Both the position numbers and the translations under genes were made by a program. Shown here one piece after another: positions 36,468 to 46,603 of a stretch of DNA of 64,000 bases. The stretch's first letter is position 1. Each line of letters opens with the position of its first letter. Below the pieces are notes generated by a model. The model ran no database searches. It was given only the letters and a program-made list of their open reading frames with translations, and was not told the DNA's origin. The DNA comes from Pseudomonas crudilactis (GTDB lineage: Bacteria > Pseudomonadota > Gammaproteobacteria > Pseudomonadales > Pseudomonadaceae), in contig NZ_WXVV01000001.1 of assembly GCF_013433315.1 (NCBI RefSeq), positions 434,001 through 498,000 on the forward strand, read 5' to 3'.

Positions 36468-36532
36468 TTCGCGAGCAGGCTCGCTCCCACATTTGATCGC
36501 ATTCCAAATGTGGGAGCGAGCTTGCTCGCGAA
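36468..36532. repeat. REP doublet, TTCGCG at outer ends, 17-nt spacer
   Basis: Arms 36468-36491 and 36509-36532 are inverted with one mismatch; the spacer ends in CATTCCAAA as in other copies. It lies just after cobM. Confidence 0.9.
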
Positions 36533-36556
36533 GGCGTCATTAAATTTCACCCATAA

Positions 36557-36585
36557 AAAAACGGCGCTCACGGGGCGCCGTTTTT
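36557..36585. terminator. Bidirectional intrinsic terminator between cobM and nfuA
   Basis: AAAAACGGCGC pairs perfectly with GCGCCGTTTTT around a 7-base loop. A-run and T-run flank the GC stem, so it can end the cobM transcript on the plus strand and the nfuA transcript on the minus strand. Confidence 0.9.
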
Positions 36586-36604
36586 CATGTCCGCAGCGAA
36601 CACC

Positions 36605-37246
<642 letters not shown>

Positions 37247-38269
37247 CTAGTATTTTTGTCGGGAAAGATTCTTGTCCGGCTTCTCGTCAATCTGCGCCTT
37301 GAGCCAATGGTAACTGCGTTTTTCCACCCATTCGTAGCTCAACCACGAGCCAACGCCAATCGCCAGCGCACACACCACAAACATCAAATACGGGTTGATC
37401 GCGTAGCGCTGCGCAATAAATCCACCCGCTGACAGCACCAGAACGTGCATCAGATACACCGAATACGAGCAATCACCCAGCAGTTTGAGCACATGGCTGC
37501 GCTCGACATAACGCTCAAGTGAGATACACGCCATGACCAGCACTGCGCTCGGCACGCCCCAGTTCAGCAGCCTTGGCGCCGGCGCCAGGTGATAGATCAT
37601 CAGCAGCGCTGCGCCGATCGCCAGCAGCGGCAGCCACAGGCCGGTGCCGATCCAGCCCCGGCGATAAAGCATGCCGATGCCAATCCCCAGTAGAAACTCG
37701 TAGACGATGTCCGAACGGTAAAACTCGCTGATCCAGCCAAACCCGGTCCACGCCTGACTCACTGCAAACAGCAACGCCGCGACTACCAGCAGGCGCACCT
37801 GCAGACGGAACAGCAACGCCCAGGCAAATAGCACGTAGAAAAGCATTTCGTAATTCAGTGTCCAGCCGACATTCAACGTCGGATAGATACCGTAGCCGCC
37901 GGGGTTCTCAGTCGGAATGAACACCAGCGACAACAGCAGGTGCGCCCAATCCACGGTTTGATCCGGCAACAACGGCTGGGCGAACACCACCAGCAGCGCC
38001 ATCAGCAGCGTGTACAGCCAGTACGCCGGGACAATGCGAAACAGCCGGTACAGCAGAAATCGCGCTGGCGGCAGCGGTTTGCTCTCGGTAGACAGGAAAA
38101 TCACCAGACCGCTGATGACAAAGAAAATATCGACGCCCACCGCGCCTTTGTCGATAAACAGTTGGCCGATCGGCCCGCGCGCTTTGAAGTCGAAGAAAAT
38201 CTGCATGAAGTGGTGGCACACCACCGTCCACGCGGCCAGCGCACGCAGGGCTTGCACTGAAATCAACAT
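37247..38269 (-). CDS. Acyltransferase family 3 membrane protein (OafA-like)
   Basis: 340 residues with about ten membrane helices. The N-terminus SVQALRALAAWTVVCHHFMQ has the conserved Arg and catalytic His of acyltransferase-3 proteins, which acylate sugars of surface polymers across the inner membrane. Only the membrane domain is present, without an SGNH hydrolase tail. The start at 38269 follows GGGAG; the frame upstream reads through a REP doublet and is not used. No sugar or LPS genes are adjacent, so the target is unknown. Confidence 0.88.
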   Translation of the reverse strand: MLISVQALRALAAWTVVCHHFMQIFFDFKARGPIGQLFIDKGAVGVDIFFVISGLVIFLSTESKPLPPARFLLYRLFRIVPAYWLYTLLMALLVVFAQPLLPDQTVDWAHLLLSLVFIPTENPGGYGIYPTLNVGWTLNYEMLFYVLFAWALLFRLQVRLLVVAALLFAVSQAWTGFGWISEFYRSDIVYEFLLGIGIGMLYRRGWIGTGLWLPLLAIGAALLMIYHLAPAPRLLNWGVPSAVLVMACISLERYVERSHVLKLLGDCSYSVYLMHVLVLSAGGFIAQRYAINPYLMFVVCALAIGVGSWLSYEWVEKRSYHWLKAQIDEKPDKNLSRQKY

Positions 38270-38312
38270 CTGCCGCTCCCGTCCACAATTCCTGAAACCA
38301 CCGCAGATCCCT

Positions 38313-38402
38313 TGTAGGAGTGAGCCTGCTCGCGATGGCGGCGGCACATTCAACATCTCCAGTGCCTGATTTTCCGCTATCGCGAGCAGGCTCACTCCTA
38401 CA
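38313..38402. repeat. REP doublet, TGTAGG at outer ends, 42-nt spacer
   Basis: Arms 38313-38336 and 38379-38402 are perfect inverted 24-mers of the GGAGTGAGCCTGCTCGCGAT subtype. It sits between the cti stop and the acyltransferase start. Confidence 0.92.
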
Positions 38403-38453
38403 GGGGTTTTGCGGTGTTGCTTGAAACTGTGACAGTCGGCCAATCTCAAACGA

Positions 38454-40736
38454 TCAAAGATTCTCGTAGCGGTTCATATCCAGCACGCCCTCTTCCACCG
38501 GATCGGTTTCGTGCAGGTATTGGCTCAGATCGTGGAAATAGAACCAGAATTGCGGGTGACTGCGCCGAATACCCCAGCGTTCGACGATTTTCTCGAAACG
38601 ATTGCCGTCCTTGGCGTTTTCCATTGCATCAACAAACTCGGGGACTTGATCGGCCGGAATGTTGAAAATGAAGTTCGGATAACTGCTGAGCACGCCCGGA
38701 AAAATGGTAATTGTGTCCAGCCCAGGCTGATAGCGCAGCGACTCTCCGAGCAGAAACGCCACGTTGCTGTGCGCGCGGTTGCGCAACAGACTGTAGACCT
38801 CGCGTTTGCCGTTGGCAGTTTCGATGCGCAGCATCGTCGCTTCCGGCAACAGGTCGATCACCTTCAAACCGGCTGCCGGACGCGAGGTCAGGCGGCTCAG
38901 CGCCTGCTCGGCATTTTGCAGGGCCGGGTCAATATTCGGCCGCGAGCAGTAAGCCCCATCGCAGCGGTTGATTGGATCCGGGTGCGCATTGAGATCACCG
39001 TAACGCGCCAGCAACTGCATGGCGAAGTCGTATTTCGGGTCCTTCTCATCAAGTTTCAGTGCCGTCGGCTTGTCGTCGTCGATCGCTTCGTAATCCAGCC
39101 ACATCTTGAACTGGCCGCTGCGCTGGTACCAATCGTCGAGGTAATCCTCGCGGGAATCGGCCGGCATCAAGCGCAGGAAGTTTTGCTCGGCGCCGTTGCG
39201 GATCAGGTCGAAATACAGACGGGTTTGCGCCTGATGCGAGACGTTGCCGAACACGTCGAAGTTGACGGCCAACTGGTAATAGGTGCGTTCGAGCAGCGGA
39301 TAGTCAAACAGCCACATTGTCTGCGGTACCTCGCCGATCAGGCCTTTGGTCACCGAAGCGCTGTCGAAGTGGCGGAAAATGCTCAGCAAGGCGTTGTCAT
39401 TGCCGGCCCACAGGGTCGACCAGCTCGGCGCGGGCAGATCGGCGTAGCTGTCGCGGCGCAAGGCCTCGTACTCGTTTCGCTTGTTGCGGTAGTTGTGCCA
39501 CAGGCTGAGGACGCTGCCGACATCGTCGTTCTGCCCCGGCATGGCCAACAACGGCGTGGCCTGGCCGCGATAGTTCGGGTCGGTGATATAGAGGTCGTGT
39601 TCCGGTGCCTGGAACAGTGCCCAGAAGTTGTCGCGGATCACGTCCGTGGCGATCTGCCCCCGGCACACCGGCCCACGAATAAAGGTGCGGACAAAGTATT
39701 CGGCGTTATCAAGCATGAACTGATAACGCGCCTGCGCCGGAATCGCCTCGAACGTGGCAAACGGATTGGCGCGGCTCTGCGGGCCGTAACCGGGCAGCGC
39801 ATTGACCTGCCAGTTGCCGCTGTAGAACAGGCTTTTGACCCGCGCCATCTTCGCCGCGCTCAGCGGGTAGGTGATGTGGGTTTTATGCACGATCACGCCC
39901 TGCACCGGCCACAAGCGGTAATACACCTGGGTGCCCGGATCGTCATTCGGACGACGGGTGGCGATCAGGTCGATCGGCTGACCAGTCGGTGTGCGCGAAC
40001 GCACCCACTGGAAGTAATGCCCCGGCTCGCCATCCTTGAAATAGAGGTGCGCGAGGTACAAGTGCTCGTACAGCCAGCGTCCGACCAGACTCTGCCGGGC
40101 GCCGGGAGTATTGAGCAGGTTTTCCCACTGGACGATTTGCAGTGCCTCTTTGGCGCTCGGTGCCAGGCCTTGCTCATCAATCGGCGCACCAGAGGCCAGC
40201 CAGCGCTGCAGCGTCTGATATTGCTGATCGGTCAGCCCGGTGACCGCCAGCGGCATGCCTTCTTTCGGATGAGCGCCGGCGTAGCCTTCGAACTCGGCGG
40301 GCAGCGCGCACATGTTCTCGCGATTCAGGCCCAGCACGATGTCTTGCGGGAGTTTGGCGTTCGGTGTCAGCGGCGTCTTGTGCCCGAGTTCGAGCATGCG
40401 CGCCATCAGCGCCGCCTGACTGCCCTGCGCATCGAGCACTGAATAGAAGTCTTTCTGCTGCCAGGCACGTTTGCCAAAGGCGTCGTAGAACAGCCGAGTA
40501 GTCGGTGCCGCTTGTGTGCGCTCGCCATCGTAGACCGGCATTTTGCTCGCACCACGGGCGGCGCCTTCGCCACTGCCCAGATTGAGCTGACACGCCGAGT
40601 CGTAACACGCATGGCAGGCCACGCACTTCTCGGTGAAGATCGGTTGAATATCACGGCTGTACGAGATCGTGGGCTCTTGCGCCACGGCGCCCCAGCTGAG
40701 AAACAGCAACACAAAACCAATGACGCGGTAAGACAT
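38454..40736 (-). CDS. cti: Fatty acid cis/trans isomerase
   Basis: 760 residues. A signal peptide (about 1-19, SYRVIGFVLLFLSWGAVA) leads to a mature protein with the haem-binding motif CVACH (38-42) near its N-terminus, as in CTI, a periplasmic cytochrome c-type enzyme. It converts cis-unsaturated membrane fatty acids to trans, stiffening membranes under solvent or heat stress. The length equals known Pseudomonas CTI. The start at 40736 gives a proper signal peptide; 32 further codons are open upstream. Divergent from metH. Confidence 0.93.
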   Translation of the reverse strand: MSYRVIGFVLLFLSWGAVAQEPTISYSRDIQPIFTEKCVACHACYDSACQLNLGSGEGAARGASKMPVYDGERTQAAPTTRLFYDAFGKRAWQQKDFYSVLDAQGSQAALMARMLELGHKTPLTPNAKLPQDIVLGLNRENMCALPAEFEGYAGAHPKEGMPLAVTGLTDQQYQTLQRWLASGAPIDEQGLAPSAKEALQIVQWENLLNTPGARQSLVGRWLYEHLYLAHLYFKDGEPGHYFQWVRSRTPTGQPIDLIATRRPNDDPGTQVYYRLWPVQGVIVHKTHITYPLSAAKMARVKSLFYSGNWQVNALPGYGPQSRANPFATFEAIPAQARYQFMLDNAEYFVRTFIRGPVCRGQIATDVIRDNFWALFQAPEHDLYITDPNYRGQATPLLAMPGQNDDVGSVLSLWHNYRNKRNEYEALRRDSYADLPAPSWSTLWAGNDNALLSIFRHFDSASVTKGLIGEVPQTMWLFDYPLLERTYYQLAVNFDVFGNVSHQAQTRLYFDLIRNGAEQNFLRLMPADSREDYLDDWYQRSGQFKMWLDYEAIDDDKPTALKLDEKDPKYDFAMQLLARYGDLNAHPDPINRCDGAYCSRPNIDPALQNAEQALSRLTSRPAAGLKVIDLLPEATMLRIETANGKREVYSLLRNRAHSNVAFLLGESLRYQPGLDTITIFPGVLSSYPNFIFNIPADQVPEFVDAMENAKDGNRFEKIVERWGIRRSHPQFWFYFHDLSQYLHETDPVEEGVLDMNRYENL

Positions 40737-40845
40737 GCTGCTGATCCCGATTGTAAAAAAACGCCGTGAGTCTACAGTATGACGCTCGTACCAACATGAG
40801 CGATATTCATGCAAAAGCCCCGCATGCTCCAAAAGCGCACAGGTT

Positions 40846-40854
40846 TGCTATGAT
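40846..40854 (+). promoter_or_regulatory. Possible extended -10 promoter of metH
   Basis: TTGCTATGAT contains an extended -10 (TG-C-TATGAT) about 37 bp before the metH ATG. No good -35 is visible at the proper distance. Confidence 0.35.
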
Positions 40855-40890
40855 CCCGCTCCTTCGTAATGGTCTTTCCGAGTAGTCCAA

Positions 40891-43800
40891 ATGTCCGATC
40901 GCAGCGTCCGCCTTCAAGCTCTCAAGCAAGCTCTCAAAGAGCGCATCCTGATACTCGACGGCGGTATGGGCACGATGATCCAGAGCTACAAGCTCGAAGA
41001 GCAGGATTATCGCGGCAAACGCTTCGCGGACTGGCCGAGTGACGTCAAGGGCAACAACGACCTGTTGGTGCTCACCCGTCCCGATGTGATCGGCGGCATC
41101 GAAAAAGCCTACCTGGATGCCGGCGCCGACATCCTCGAAACCAACACCTTCAACGCCACGCGCATTTCCATGGCCGACTACGGCATGGAAGAACTGGCCT
41201 ACGAGTTAAACGTAGAAGGCGCGCGTCTGGCGCGCAAGGTCGCCGACGCCAAGACCGCCGAGAACCCGGACAAGCCGCGTTTCGTCGCCGGCGTGCTCGG
41301 CCCGACCAGCCGCACCTGCTCGCTGTCGCCGGACGTCAACAACCCCGGCTATCGCAACGTCACCTTTGATGAGCTGGTGGAAAACTACACCGAAGCCACC
41401 AAAGGTCTGATCGAGGGCGGCGCCGACCTGATCCTGATCGAAACCATTTTCGACACCCTCAATGCCAAAGCGGCGATTTTCGCTGTGCAAGGCGTGTTCG
41501 AAGAGCTGCACCTCGAACTGCCGATCATGATTTCCGGGACCATCACCGATGCCTCCGGCCGGACCCTGTCGGGCCAGACCACCGAAGCGTTCTGGAACTC
41601 GGTGGCACACGCCAAGCCAATCTCGGTCGGCCTCAACTGCGCGCTCGGCGCCAGCGAATTGCGTCCGTACCTGGAAGAGCTGTCGAACAAGGCCAGCACC
41701 CACGTTTCCGCGCACCCGAACGCCGGCCTGCCGAACGAATTCGGCGAGTACGACGAACTGCCGTCGGAAACCGCCAAAGTCATCGAAGAGTTCGCCCAGA
41801 GCGGCTTCCTCAACATCGTCGGCGGTTGCTGCGGCACCACGCCGGGGCACATCGAAGCCATCGCCAAAGCTGTTGCCGGTTACGCGCCGCGTCAGATTCC
41901 GGACATTCCCAAGGCTTGCCGCCTCTCGGGTCTGGAGCCGTTCACCATCGATCGCAGTTCGCTGTTCGTTAACGTCGGCGAGCGCACCAACATCACCGGT
42001 TCGGCGAAGTTCGCCCGCCTGATCCGTGAAGACAACTACACCGAAGCGCTGGAAGTCGCCCTGCAACAGGTCGAGGCCGGCGCGCAGGTGATCGACATCA
42101 ACATGGACGAAGGCATGCTCGATTCGAAGAAGGCCATGGTGACCTTCCTCAATCTGATCGCCGGTGAACCGGACATCTCGCGCGTACCGATCATGATCGA
42201 CTCCTCCAAGTGGGAAGTGATCGAAGCCGGCCTCAAGTGCATTCAGGGCAAGGGCATCGTCAACTCGATCAGCATGAAAGAGGGCGTCGAGCAGTTCATC
42301 CATCACGCCAAACTGTGCAAGCGTTACGGCGCGGCAGTGGTGGTGATGGCGTTCGACGAAGCCGGCCAGGCCGACACCGAAGCGCGCAAGAAAGAGATCT
42401 GCAAACGCTCCTACGACATTCTGGTCAACGAAGTCGGCTTCCCGCCGGAAGACATCATCTTCGACCCGAACATCTTCGCCGTCGCCACCGGCATCGAAGA
42501 ACACAACAACTACGCTGTGGACTTCATCAACGCCTGTGCCTACATCCGCGACGAGCTGCCGTACGCGCTGACGTCGGGCGGCGTGTCCAACGTGTCGTTC
42601 TCGTTCCGGGGCAACAATCCGGTGCGTGAGGCGATCCACTCGGTGTTCCTGCTGTACGCGATCCGCGCGGGCCTGACCATGGGCATCGTCAACGCCGGTC
42701 AGCTGGAGATTTACGACCAGATCCCGCAAGAGCTGCGCGATGCTGTTGAAGATGTGATCCTCAACCGCACGCCGGAAGGCACCGACGCCCTCCTCGCCAT
42801 CGCCGACAAGTACAAGGGCGACGGCAGCGTCAAGGAAGCCGAGACCGAAGAGTGGCGCAACTGGGACGTCAACAAGCGTCTGGAACATGCGCTGGTCAAG
42901 GGCATCACCACGCACATCGTTGAAGACACCGAAGAATCGCGTCAGTCGTTCGCCCGCCCGATCGAAGTGATCGAAGGCCCGCTGATGTCGGGCATGAACA
43001 TCGTTGGCGACCTGTTCGGTGCCGGCAAAATGTTCCTCCCGCAAGTGGTGAAATCCGCCCGGGTGATGAAGCAGGCCGTGGCGCACCTGATCCCTTTCAT
43101 CGAACTGGAAAAGGGCGACAAGCCGGAAGCCAAGGGCAAGATCCTCATGGCAACCGTGAAAGGCGACGTGCATGACATCGGCAAGAACATTGTCGGCGTG
43201 GTGCTCGGTTGCAACGGCTATGACATCGTCGACCTCGGCGTGATGGTGCCGGCAGAGAAGATCCTGCAGGTGGCCAAAGAGCAGAAGTGCGACATCATCG
43301 GTCTCTCTGGTCTGATCACGCCGTCGCTGGATGAAATGGTCCATGTGGCCCGCGAGATGCAGCGTCAGGACTTCCATCTGCCGCTGATGATCGGTGGCGC
43401 GACCACCTCCAAAGCGCACACCGCGGTGAAGATCGAACCGAAGTACAGCAACGATGCCGTGGTTTACGTGACCGACGCCTCCCGCGCCGTGGGCGTGGCC
43501 ACACAGTTGCTGTCGAAAGAATTGAAGGCCGGTTTTGTTGAGAGAACCCGTGCCGAATACGTTGAAGTGCGCGAACGTACCGCCAACCGCAGCGCCCGCA
43601 CCGAGCGCCTGAGCTACGCCGCAGCCATCGCCAAGAAGCCACAGTTCGACTGGGCGACTTATGAGCCGGTCAAACCGACGTTTACCGGCAGCAAGGTGCT
43701 GGACAACATCGATCTCAAGGTGCTGGCCGAATACATCGACTGGACGCCGTTCTTCATCTCTTGGGATCTGGCTGGCAAATTCCCGCGCATCCTCGAAGAC

Positions 43801-44601
43801 GAAGTGGTCGGTGAAGCCGCCACCGCGCTGTACAAGGACGCGCAAGAGATGCTCGCCAAACTGATCGACGAGAAGCTGATCAGCGCCCGCGCGGTGTTCG
43901 GCTTCTGGCCGGCCAATCAGGTGCATGACGACGACATCGAGCTGTACGGCGATGACGGCCAGCCATTGGCCAAACTGCATCACTTGCGCCAGCAGATCAT
44001 CAAGACCGACGGCAAACCAAACTTCTCGCTGGCCGACTTCGTGGCACCGAAGGACAGCGAAGTGACCGACTACGTCGGTGGTTTCATCACCACCGCCGGT
44101 ATTGGCGCCGAAGAAGTGGCCAAGGCTTATCAGGACGCGGGCGACGACTACAACTCGATCATGGTCAAAGCCTTGGCCGACCGTCTGGCCGAAGCTTGCG
44201 CCGAATGGCTGCACCAGCAGGTGCGTAAAGAGCACTGGGGCTATGCCAAGGACGAAACCCTCGACAACGACGCGCTGATCAAAGAGCAATACAGCGGCAT
44301 CCGCCCTGCCCCGGGTTACCCGGCGTGCCCGGATCACACCGAGAAGGCTGCGTTGTTTGCCTTGCTCGATCCGGAAGCTGAAGAGATGCGCGCCGGTCGC
44401 AGCGGTGTGTTCCTCACCGAGCACTACGCGATGTTCCCGGCGGCAGCGGTCAGCGGCTGGTACTTCGCCCATCCGCAGGCGCAGTACTTTGCCGTGGGCA
44501 AGGTCGACAAGGATCAGGTCGCCAGCTACACCTCGCGAAAAGGCCAGGAACTGAGCGTGACCGAGCGCTGGCTGGCGCCGAACCTAGGCTACGATAACTA
44601 A
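40891..44601 (+). CDS. metH: Cobalamin-dependent methionine synthase
   Basis: 1236 residues, full length. The modules are homocysteine domain with zinc ligands Cys250, Cys313 and Cys314 (GGCCGT), folate domain ([18 protein letters not shown] near 350), cobalamin domain with axial His761 in DVHDIGKN, and a C-terminal reactivation domain ([17 protein letters not shown]). Positions track E. coli MetH within a few residues. It makes methionine from homocysteine using methyl-B12, and so is a direct consumer of the B12 made by the cobalamin genes in this window. Confidence 0.97.
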   Translation: MSDRSVRLQALKQALKERILILDGGMGTMIQSYKLEEQDYRGKRFADWPSDVKGNNDLLVLTRPDVIGGIEKAYLDAGADILETNTFNATRISMADYGMEELAYELNVEGARLARKVADAKTAENPDKPRFVAGVLGPTSRTCSLSPDVNNPGYRNVTFDELVENYTEATKGLIEGGADLILIETIFDTLNAKAAIFAVQGVFEELHLELPIMISGTITDASGRTLSGQTTEAFWNSVAHAKPISVGLNCALGASELRPYLEELSNKASTHVSAHPNAGLPNEFGEYDELPSETAKVIEEFAQSGFLNIVGGCCGTTPGHIEAIAKAVAGYAPRQIPDIPKACRLSGLEPFTIDRSSLFVNVGERTNITGSAKFARLIREDNYTEALEVALQQVEAGAQVIDINMDEGMLDSKKAMVTFLNLIAGEPDISRVPIMIDSSKWEVIEAGLKCIQGKGIVNSISMKEGVEQFIHHAKLCKRYGAAVVVMAFDEAGQADTEARKKEICKRSYDILVNEVGFPPEDIIFDPNIFAVATGIEEHNNYAVDFINACAYIRDELPYALTSGGVSNVSFSFRGNNPVREAIHSVFLLYAIRAGLTMGIVNAGQLEIYDQIPQELRDAVEDVILNRTPEGTDALLAIADKYKGDGSVKEAETEEWRNWDVNKRLEHALVKGITTHIVEDTEESRQSFARPIEVIEGPLMSGMNIVGDLFGAGKMFLPQVVKSARVMKQAVAHLIPFIELEKGDKPEAKGKILMATVKGDVHDIGKNIVGVVLGCNGYDIVDLGVMVPAEKILQVAKEQKCDIIGLSGLITPSLDEMVHVAREMQRQDFHLPLMIGGATTSKAHTAVKIEPKYSNDAVVYVTDASRAVGVATQLLSKELKAGFVERTRAEYVEVRERTANRSARTERLSYAAAIAKKPQFDWATYEPVKPTFTGSKVLDNIDLKVLAEYIDWTPFFISWDLAGKFPRILEDEVVGEAATALYKDAQEMLAKLIDEKLISARAVFGFWPANQVHDDDIELYGDDGQPLAKLHHLRQQIIKTDGKPNFSLADFVAPKDSEVTDYVGGFITTAGIGAEEVAKAYQDAGDDYNSIMVKALADRLAEACAEWLHQQVRKEHWGYAKDETLDNDALIKEQYSGIRPAPGYPACPDHTEKAALFALLDPEAEEMRAGRSGVFLTEHYAMFPAAAVSGWYFAHPQAQYFAVGKVDKDQVASYTSRKGQELSVTERWLAPNLGYDN

Positions 44602-44621
44602 TCAAGACTTACGCAAAACCC

Positions 44622-44711
44622 TGTGGGAGCGAGCTTGCTCGCGAAGGCGTCATGTCATTCAACATTAATGCTGAATGATCGACCGCATTCGCGAGCAAGC
44701 TCGCTCCCACA
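44622..44711. repeat. REP doublet, TGTGGG at outer ends, 42-nt spacer
   Basis: Perfect inverted 24-mers 44622-44645 and 44688-44711 (GGGAGCGAGCTTGCTCGCG core) between metH and the DUF2970 gene. Confidence 0.92.
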
Positions 44712-44779
44712 TTTGCTTTTGCGGTGTTCTGCAGAGGGTTGGCTATGCTTGTCTGACACACACGGCAGACGAGGGATTT

Positions 44780-44998
44780 ATGGACGATCCAGTCGACAAC
44801 AAACCGCCGACCTTCTGGCAGATGCTGCACAGCGTGATGGCGGCGGCGTTCGGGGTGCAGAGCGGCAAGAACCGGGCAAGGGACTTTACCCATGGCAAGC
44901 CCAGCCATTTCGTGATGCTGGGGATTCTGTTCACCGCGGTGTTTGCGTTGACGCTGTTTGCCATCGTCAAACTGGTGCTGCACTTCGCCGGGGTCTGA
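44780..44998 (+). CDS. DUF2970 small membrane protein
   Basis: 72 residues. The N-terminal half is soluble (PTFWQMLHSVMAAAFGVQSG, the DUF2970 hallmark), and one membrane helix follows (MLGILFTAVFALTLFAIVKL, about 46-66). GAGGGA precedes the ATG at 44780; the longer open frame from 44675 runs out of a REP element. Function unknown. Confidence 0.85.
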   Translation: MDDPVDNKPPTFWQMLHSVMAAAFGVQSGKNRARDFTHGKPSHFVMLGILFTAVFALTLFAIVKLVLHFAGV

Positions 44999-45003
44999 CG
45001 CGC

Positions 45004-46077
45004 TCAGCGCATCAGGGTTTGCAGAGTAAAAGGGTAGCGATACGACTGCGGTTGTCCCTTGGCTGAGAGCTTGCGGAAATTTACTCCGTAGTTCGGCGAC
45101 TCACCCATGGCCAGCATTTGTCGGGCGTGACGTTTGTCGATCAGTTGCAGCAACGGAATCTGCCGATCACGGCCGCCGTAACTATTCAAATCGACGCCCT
45201 GCTCCACGTCATGCAACTCGACCAACGCCCAGCCGCCAAGGGTGAAGTGTCCGCCGACCAACGCGCTCAGGCGCCCGTCAACCAGTGCCTGCAAAGCCGC
45301 CGGGGAGGTGTTGACCGCACTGAACAAGGCATCTTTGCCGGGGACTTTGCCGATCTCGGCGTACGCGCGCATCGCCCCGAAGGCCATTTCATCATTGGCC
45401 GACCACACCAGCGACACCTTCGGGTAACGGGCGAACAGCTGTTTGGCCTGTTCATAGGCGCGCTCTTGGGTCCAGCCGCTGTAGACCAATTGCCGCAGGC
45501 GAATCTGTGGATGTTCGGCCAGCGCCCGCTGCATGCCGCGCTCGCGTAATTGCGCCGAGGGCGTGACCTTCAGCCCGGAGAACGCCAACACTTCAATCGG
45601 CTCAGTGCCTGGCGTCGACGGGTGCAGGCGAATCAGCTCCTTCATCATCAAGTAACCGCCCTCCTCGTCGTTCGGCACCAGGCTGCCAATGCGGTCGTCA
45701 CGCTCGCCGACCATGGCCTGCTGGTCAGCTGTCAGTGCGGCATTGACCATAAACAGCTTCACGCCGCTGTTCTCGGCCAGGCGCAGGATTTGCGGGGCGA
45801 CATATTGTTCGTTGACGAACACCAGGTACTCAGGCCGATTCGCCCCCTGCAACGCGACGCGCGCTTGAGCGAGGGTCAGTTCGGGCTGACGTTGTGAGTA
45901 GAGAATCTGCAGATCGATCCCCAGATCATGGGCGGCCGCTTGCATGAATTGCGAATAGCTGACCCAGAAGGCTTCTTGCGTCGAACCCGGATTCAAAAAC
46001 AGCACAGACTCTGCCCGCGCGCCGGTCTGGAACAGCGCGCCGAACAACAGAAGACTGATATGGAAAAACTTGAACAT
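45004..46077 (-). CDS. Orphan periplasmic sugar-type binding protein
   Basis: 357 residues. A signal peptide (about 1-22, ending GARA) is followed by a type-1 periplasmic binding fold (SVLFLNPGSTQEAFWVSYSQFM; VWSANDEMAFGAMRAY near 225), as in sugar ABC importers and LacI-related sensors. No permease, ATPase, chemoreceptor or kinase lies next to it, so it may serve a distant transporter or act as a sensor. It is convergent with the DUF2970 gene, with only 5 bp between the stops. Confidence 0.82.
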   Translation of the reverse strand: MFKFFHISLLLFGALFQTGARAESVLFLNPGSTQEAFWVSYSQFMQAAAHDLGIDLQILYSQRQPELTLAQARVALQGANRPEYLVFVNEQYVAPQILRLAENSGVKLFMVNAALTADQQAMVGERDDRIGSLVPNDEEGGYLMMKELIRLHPSTPGTEPIEVLAFSGLKVTPSAQLRERGMQRALAEHPQIRLRQLVYSGWTQERAYEQAKQLFARYPKVSLVWSANDEMAFGAMRAYAEIGKVPGKDALFSAVNTSPAALQALVDGRLSALVGGHFTLGGWALVELHDVEQGVDLNSYGGRDRQIPLLQLIDKRHARQMLAMGESPNYGVNFRKLSAKGQPQSYRYPFTLQTLMR

Positions 46078-46196
46078 GAAGCATCCGGGCCCAACGAAAA
46101 ATGGCCGCGCATTATAGCCCTCGTTTCATCGGCTATTGATGCCTGATCCCGCTTTTTGTCCGACAATCTGTCGCAAGCGGGGCCCGGATGGGTCGT

Positions 46197-46310
46197 TTAC
46201 TGATGGCTGACCCAGAATACCGCTGTCCCTACTACGAGAATGATCAGGAACAGAATGGCCCACGCATCGACACTGCTGTCGCTTTTTCTTGCCTTGGTCG
46301 GATTGCTCAT
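46197..46310 (-). CDS. 37-residue single-helix membrane protein
   Basis: A short frame starting MSNPTKARKSDSSVDAWAIL. A basic, polar head is followed by one membrane helix (AWAILFLIILVVGTAVFWV) and a polar tail ending SHQ. GAGG lies 9 nt before the ATG. The charge pattern and ribosome site suggest a real small protein, but there is no homology I can name. It lies in the gap between the binding protein and cysI. Confidence 0.65.
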   Translation of the reverse strand: MSNPTKARKSDSSVDAWAILFLIILVVGTAVFWVSHQ

Positions 46311-46603
46311 TGCATCGCCTCTTGTCGGTTTTATCGGTGATTGCAGAAAGACTCGACCACAGTTAAGACGATGATTGTCCGCACGACAAATGTGGGTTAG
46401 TTGACAGCCATTCTCGTTAGGCGATTTGGTTCTTTACATATACTCAAACATCACTTTTGCGCATAACTGCAAACGGGTATATTGCCCCGGCTCCGTTAGG
46501 GAGTGCGCGGCCGTGCGCGCAGAATTGCAGAGGCACAATCGGACTCCAGCAAGCGAAAACGCAGTGCTACTCCGAATGGCCCAAGCCTGAGAACAGGACT
46601 TAT
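46311..46603. other. cysI upstream region
   Basis: 293 bases. The part 46395-46480 is AT-rich (GGTTCTTTACATATACTC, GGGTATATTGCC) and probably contains the cysI promoter and any CysB site. The rest is a GC-rich leader of roughly 120 nt ending in the ribosome site AGGAC. No gene or recognised RNA motif was found. Confidence 0.4.

Noticed and set aside
38511..40442. Open frame of 643 codons antisense to cti
   Set aside because: CTI is full length with haem motif and signal peptide; the antisense frame has no recognisable feature.
40737..40890. Possible SAM or SAH riboswitch before metH
   Set aside because: The gap is short and lacks the conserved cores of either class.
41206..44472. Very long open frame (1088 codons) antisense to metH
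   Set aside because: The metH frame is full length with every catalytic residue in place. The antisense frame is a GC-skew shadow with low-complexity composition and no domain.
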